Notes under the pieces: generated by a model
Databases searched by the model: none
The model's input: the letters and a program-made list of their open reading frames with translations, nothing else
Told to the model about the DNA's origin: nothing
In this document: piece after piece, positions 61,348 to 64,000 of the stretch
How positions within the stretch are numbered: the stretch's first letter is position 1
Layout: every line of letters starts with the position of its first letter
Program-made: the position numbers and the translations under genes
From: Pseudomonas moorei
Lineage (GTDB): Bacteria; Pseudomonadota; Gammaproteobacteria; Pseudomonadales; Pseudomonadaceae
Length of the DNA: 64,000 nucleotides
Assembly: GCF_008801475.1 (NCBI RefSeq)
Contig: NZ_VZPP01000017.1
Coordinates: 1 to 64,000, forward strand
Direction of reading: 5' to 3'

Positions 61348-61459
61348 ATTGTCGCAGGTAAAAATGGCATGAACGGTAGTCAGCCTAGTTCAAACCTCCG
61401 CTCGAAGAGATGTGGCTGTAACATGCTTGCCCATTGCTTGGTCCCGCTGGAGACAACCC

Positions 61460-61921
61460 TTGCCTGACACTCGTCCGCCCGTTCTTGATGAAATCGACCG
61501 CCAGTTGATCGCGGCCCTGCAGATCAACGCCCGCGAAAGCGTGGCCATGCTTGCCCGGCAGCTGGGCATCGCGCGCACCACCGTTACATCGCGATTGGCA
61601 CGCCTGGAAAAAGCCAAAGTGATCACCGGTTATGGCGTTCGCCTGGGTCAGCGTGTGGTCGACGGCGGGTTGCAGGCGTACGTGGGAATCACCGTGCAAC
61701 CGCGCTCCGGCAAGGAAGTGTTGCGACGCCTGAGCGCCATGGCGCAGGTGCAGCAGTTGTGCGCCGTGAGTGGCGAATTTGATTATGTGGCGTGGCTGCG
61801 GACCGACTCGCCAGAGCAGCTGGATCAGTTGCTGGATCAGATCGGCAGTGTCGACGGGGTGGAGAAAACGACGACCTCGATCATCCTGAGCAGCAAGATT
61901 GATCGGGGGCAGCCGGTTTGA
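61460..61921 (+). CDS. Lrp/AsnC-family transcriptional regulator
   Basis: This 153-residue feast/famine regulator has an N-terminal AsnC HTH (DEIDRQLIAALQINARESV and QLGIARTTVTSRLARLEKA) and a C-terminal RAM ligand-binding domain. The TTG at 61460 is preceded by GGAGA at 7 bases; no ATG fits the family start. It lies directly upstream of davBA in the same direction, as in P. putida, so it likely controls lysine catabolism with lysine or a derivative as effector (inference). Confidence 0.88.
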   Translation: MPDTRPPVLDEIDRQLIAALQINARESVAMLARQLGIARTTVTSRLARLEKAKVITGYGVRLGQRVVDGGLQAYVGITVQPRSGKEVLRRLSAMAQVQQLCAVSGEFDYVAWLRTDSPEQLDQLLDQIGSVDGVEKTTTSIILSSKIDRGQPV

Positions 61922-61956
61922 GTATCCAGCCAATCAATCTCCGGTGCCTAATCGGG

Positions 61957-61985
61957 CCTCTTCGCGGTCAAGCCCGCTCCCACAG
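61957..61985. repeat. Degenerate REP unit
   Basis: CCTCTTCGCGGTCAAGCCCGCTCCCACAG matches one arm of the GAGCGGGCTTGACCGCGAAGAGG-type REP. It lies 36 bases after the Lrp-type gene, without an inverted partner. Confidence 0.55.
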
Positions 61986-62010
61986 TGGACAGTGTGCACA
62001 GCACAATCGT

Positions 62011-62081
62011 CATATTGATCATTAATATGGCAAAACGACGACACTTTGCGTCTTATTAACGTGTTCTACGCTCTCTAGAAT
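62011..62081 (+). promoter_or_regulatory. davB promoter with AT-rich palindrome
   Basis: TTATTA (62053-62058) and TAGAAT (62076-62081) are separated by 17 bases. Upstream lies an AT-rich inverted repeat, catatt-gatcatt-aatatg (62011-62029), of the length and composition usual for Lrp/AsnC sites. The adjacent Lrp-type gene makes it a natural operator candidate. Confidence 0.5.
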
Positions 62082-62143
62082 GGCCGGCATCTTTTCCTAT
62101 ACTCAGACGCGCACCCCGCGTCCGGACGCCAGTAAGGTCAGCC

Positions 62144-63826
62144 ATGAACAAGAACAATCGCCACCCTGCAGACGGTAAGAAACCAGTCACCATTTTCGGC
62201 CCGGACTTTCCTTTCGCCTTCGACGACTGGATCGAACACCCGGCCGGGCTGGGCAGCATTCCCGAGCACCATCATGGCGCCGAAGTAGCGATTGTCGGCG
62301 CCGGTATCGCCGGGCTGGTGGCGGCTTATGAGCTGATGAAACTCGGCCTCAAGCCGGTGGTTTACGAAGCGTCGAAGATGGGCGGCCGCCTGCGTTCCCA
62401 GACGTTCAACGGCACCGATGGCATCGTCGCCGAACTGGGCGGCATGCGCTTCCCGGTGTCGTCCACCGCGTTCTACCACTACGTCGACAAGCTCGGTCTT
62501 GAGACCAAACCCTTCCCTAACCCGCTGACGCCTGCCTCCGGCAGCACCGTGATCGACCTGGAAGGCCAGACCCATTACGCACAGAAACTGGCGGACCTTC
62601 CCGCGCTGTTCCAGGAAGTGGCTGATGCCTGGGCCGATGCACTGGAAGACGGCTCACGCTTCGGCGAAATCCAGCAGGCCATTCGCGACCGCGACGTGCC
62701 ACGCCTCAAAGAACTGTGGAATACCCTGGTGCCACTGTGGGACGACCGCACGTTCTACGACTTCGTCGCTACCTCCAAGGCGTTTGCCAAGTTGTCATTC
62801 CACCACCGCGAAGTGTTCGGCCAGGTCGGTTTCGGTACCGGTGGCTGGGACTCCGACTTCCCCAACTCGATGCTGGAAATCTTCCGCGTGGTCATGACCA
62901 ACTGCGACGATCACCAGCACCTGGTGGTCGGTGGTGTCGAGCAAGTACCGCAAGGGATCTGGCGCCATGTGCCGGAACGTTGCGTGCACTGGCCTGAAGG
63001 CACCAGTCTGAAATCGTTGCACCGGGGCGCCCCGCGCTCCGGCGTGAAAAAAATCGCCCACGCTCCCGGTGGCCGTTTTGCGGTGACCGACAACAATGGC
63101 GACACCCGCGAATATGCCGCGGTGCTGACCACCTGCCAGAGCTGGCTGCTGACCACCCAGATCGAATGCGACGAAACCCTGTTCTCGCAAAAGATGTGGA
63201 TGGCCCTGGACCGTACCCGCTACATGCAATCGTCGAAGACCTTCGTGATGGTCGACCGCCCGTTCTGGAAGGACAAGGACCCGGAAACCGGCCGCGACCT
63301 GATGAGCATGACCCTCACCGATCGCCTGACCCGTGGCACCTACCTGTTCGACAACGGCGACGACAAGCCAGGGGTCATTTGCCTGTCGTACTCGTGGATG
63401 AGCGATGCGCTGAAAATGCTCCCGCACCCGGTGGAAAAACGCGTGAAGCTGGCACTCGATGCGCTGAAAAAGATCTACCCGAAAGTCGACATCGCCGCGC
63501 GCATCATCGGCGATCCGATCACCGTGTCCTGGGAAGCCGACCCGCATTTCCTCGGTGCCTTCAAAGGCGCCCTGCCCGGTCACTACCGCTACAACCAGCG
63601 CATGTACGCGCACTTCATGCAGGACGACATGCCGGCCGAACAACGCGGGATTTTCATCGCAGGTGATGATGTTTCGTGGACACCGGCCTGGGTCGAAGGC
63701 GCCGTGCAGACGTCGCTCAACGCGGTATGGGGCATCATGAAACACTTCGGCGGTGCAACTCACGCCGAGAATCCGGGTCCAGGTGATGTGTTCAACGAGA
63801 TCGGACCGATCGCCCTGCCCGAGTAA
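62144..63826 (+). CDS. davB: L-lysine 2-monooxygenase
   Basis: DavB oxidatively decarboxylates L-lysine to 5-aminovaleramide. The 560-residue flavin amine oxidase-family protein has the FAD-binding GAGIAG at 52-57, YEASKMGGRLRSQ and a GGMRF motif; the C-terminal FAD segment IFIAGDDVSWTPAWVEGAVQT is present. It is nearly the same as P. putida DavB throughout, as I recall that sequence. It is followed by davA after 12 bases. Confidence 0.95.
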   Translation: MNKNNRHPADGKKPVTIFGPDFPFAFDDWIEHPAGLGSIPEHHHGAEVAIVGAGIAGLVAAYELMKLGLKPVVYEASKMGGRLRSQTFNGTDGIVAELGGMRFPVSSTAFYHYVDKLGLETKPFPNPLTPASGSTVIDLEGQTHYAQKLADLPALFQEVADAWADALEDGSRFGEIQQAIRDRDVPRLKELWNTLVPLWDDRTFYDFVATSKAFAKLSFHHREVFGQVGFGTGGWDSDFPNSMLEIFRVVMTNCDDHQHLVVGGVEQVPQGIWRHVPERCVHWPEGTSLKSLHRGAPRSGVKKIAHAPGGRFAVTDNNGDTREYAAVLTTCQSWLLTTQIECDETLFSQKMWMALDRTRYMQSSKTFVMVDRPFWKDKDPETGRDLMSMTLTDRLTRGTYLFDNGDDKPGVICLSYSWMSDALKMLPHPVEKRVKLALDALKKIYPKVDIAARIIGDPITVSWEADPHFLGAFKGALPGHYRYNQRMYAHFMQDDMPAEQRGIFIAGDDVSWTPAWVEGAVQTSLNAVWGIMKHFGGATHAENPGPGDVFNEIGPIALPE

Positions 63827-63838
63827 GAGGAATCCGAA

Positions 63839-64000
63839 ATGCGCGTAGCCCTTTACCAATGTCCACCGTTGCCCCTCGATGTCGCGGGTAACTTGCAACG
63901 CTTGCACCAGCTTGCGCTGGAGGCCAAAGGCGCCGATTTGCTGGTGCTGCCGGAGATGTTTCTGACCGGCTACAACATCGGCGTCGATGCTGTCAGCGTG
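63839..64000 (+). CDS. davA: 5-aminovaleramidase DavA (5' part, cut by window end)
   Basis: Only the first 54 codons are visible. They read as the N-terminus of a nitrilase-superfamily amidase, MRVALYQCPPLPLDV, with the catalytic glutamate E39 in LVLPEMFLTGYNIG. DavA hydrolyses 5-aminovaleramide to 5-aminovalerate, completing the davBA pair. AGAGGA precedes the ATG. Confidence 0.92.
   Translation, partial: MRVALYQCPPLPLDVAGNLQRLHQLALEAKGADLLVLPEMFLTGYNIGVDAVSV

Overview
The window is a stretch of core chromosome from a fluorescent-group Pseudomonas. It is GC-rich, the gene order matches the Pseudomonas block running from tyrS through vfr, trp, lptD and prkA to rpoD, and the proteins agree closely with P. 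fluorescens/P. putida sequences as I remember them. Paired REP (REPIN-type) palindromes of the P. fluorescens kind lie between genes. No prophage, transposase, CRISPR array or large island is visible.

Layout. 1-300 (minus) holds the promoters and leader of an rRNA operon directly downstream of tyrS; the 16S gene lies outside the window. 0.3-9.7 kb: tyrS, an M23 murein peptidase, anmK, erpA, argC, hemJ, a nitronate monooxygenase-like gene, a DUF805 membrane protein, a short-chain dehydrogenase and a HIT hydrolase. 9.9-13.7 kb: coq7, speD, an OsmC-like gene, vfr and a lipoate-ligase relative. 13.8-19.4 kb (minus): rpe-gph-trpE-trpGDC, with no pyocin cluster between trpE and trpG. 19.5-28.8 kb: an iron-type alcohol dehydrogenase, a four-gene ABC importer and a two-component system that match AgtABCD/AgtSR (5-aminovalerate/GABA uptake). 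28.8-32.4 kb: a DUF3530 gene, a DnaJ-domain gene, murU and amgK. 32.5-40.2 kb (plus): lptD-surA-pdxA-ksgA-apaG-apaH and glpE. 40.4-45.4 kb: the prkA-yeaH-spoVR trio. 45.5-49.3 kb: cca, folK, folB, plsY, tsaD. 49.5-54.1 kb: the rpsU-dnaG-rpoD macromolecular synthesis locus. 54.2-58.1 kb: a large GGDEF-EAL sensor and a CAT-anticodon tRNA. 58.2-64 kb: a small stand-alone M41-like metallopeptidase gene, gcd, an Lrp-type regulator, davB and the start of davA.

How the genes work together. Cell-wall recycling is covered by anmK, amgK and murU, alongside an M23 hydrolase and the LptD/SurA outer-membrane assembly pair. Lysine catabolism (DavB, DavA) yields 5-aminovalerate, the reported substrate of the AgtABCD importer about 35 kb away. 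Tryptophan synthesis, polyamine synthesis, ubiquinone and haem steps and tRNA maturation complete a housekeeping region.

Most worth a second look: the HExxH protein at 58.2-58.8 kb, bracketed by two almost identical terminator hairpins; two Trp codons at the extreme 3' end of gph followed by mutually exclusive hairpins just before trpE; a terminator hairpin between the binding-protein and permease genes of the Agt importer; and a perfect 27-bp inverted repeat between cca and folK.
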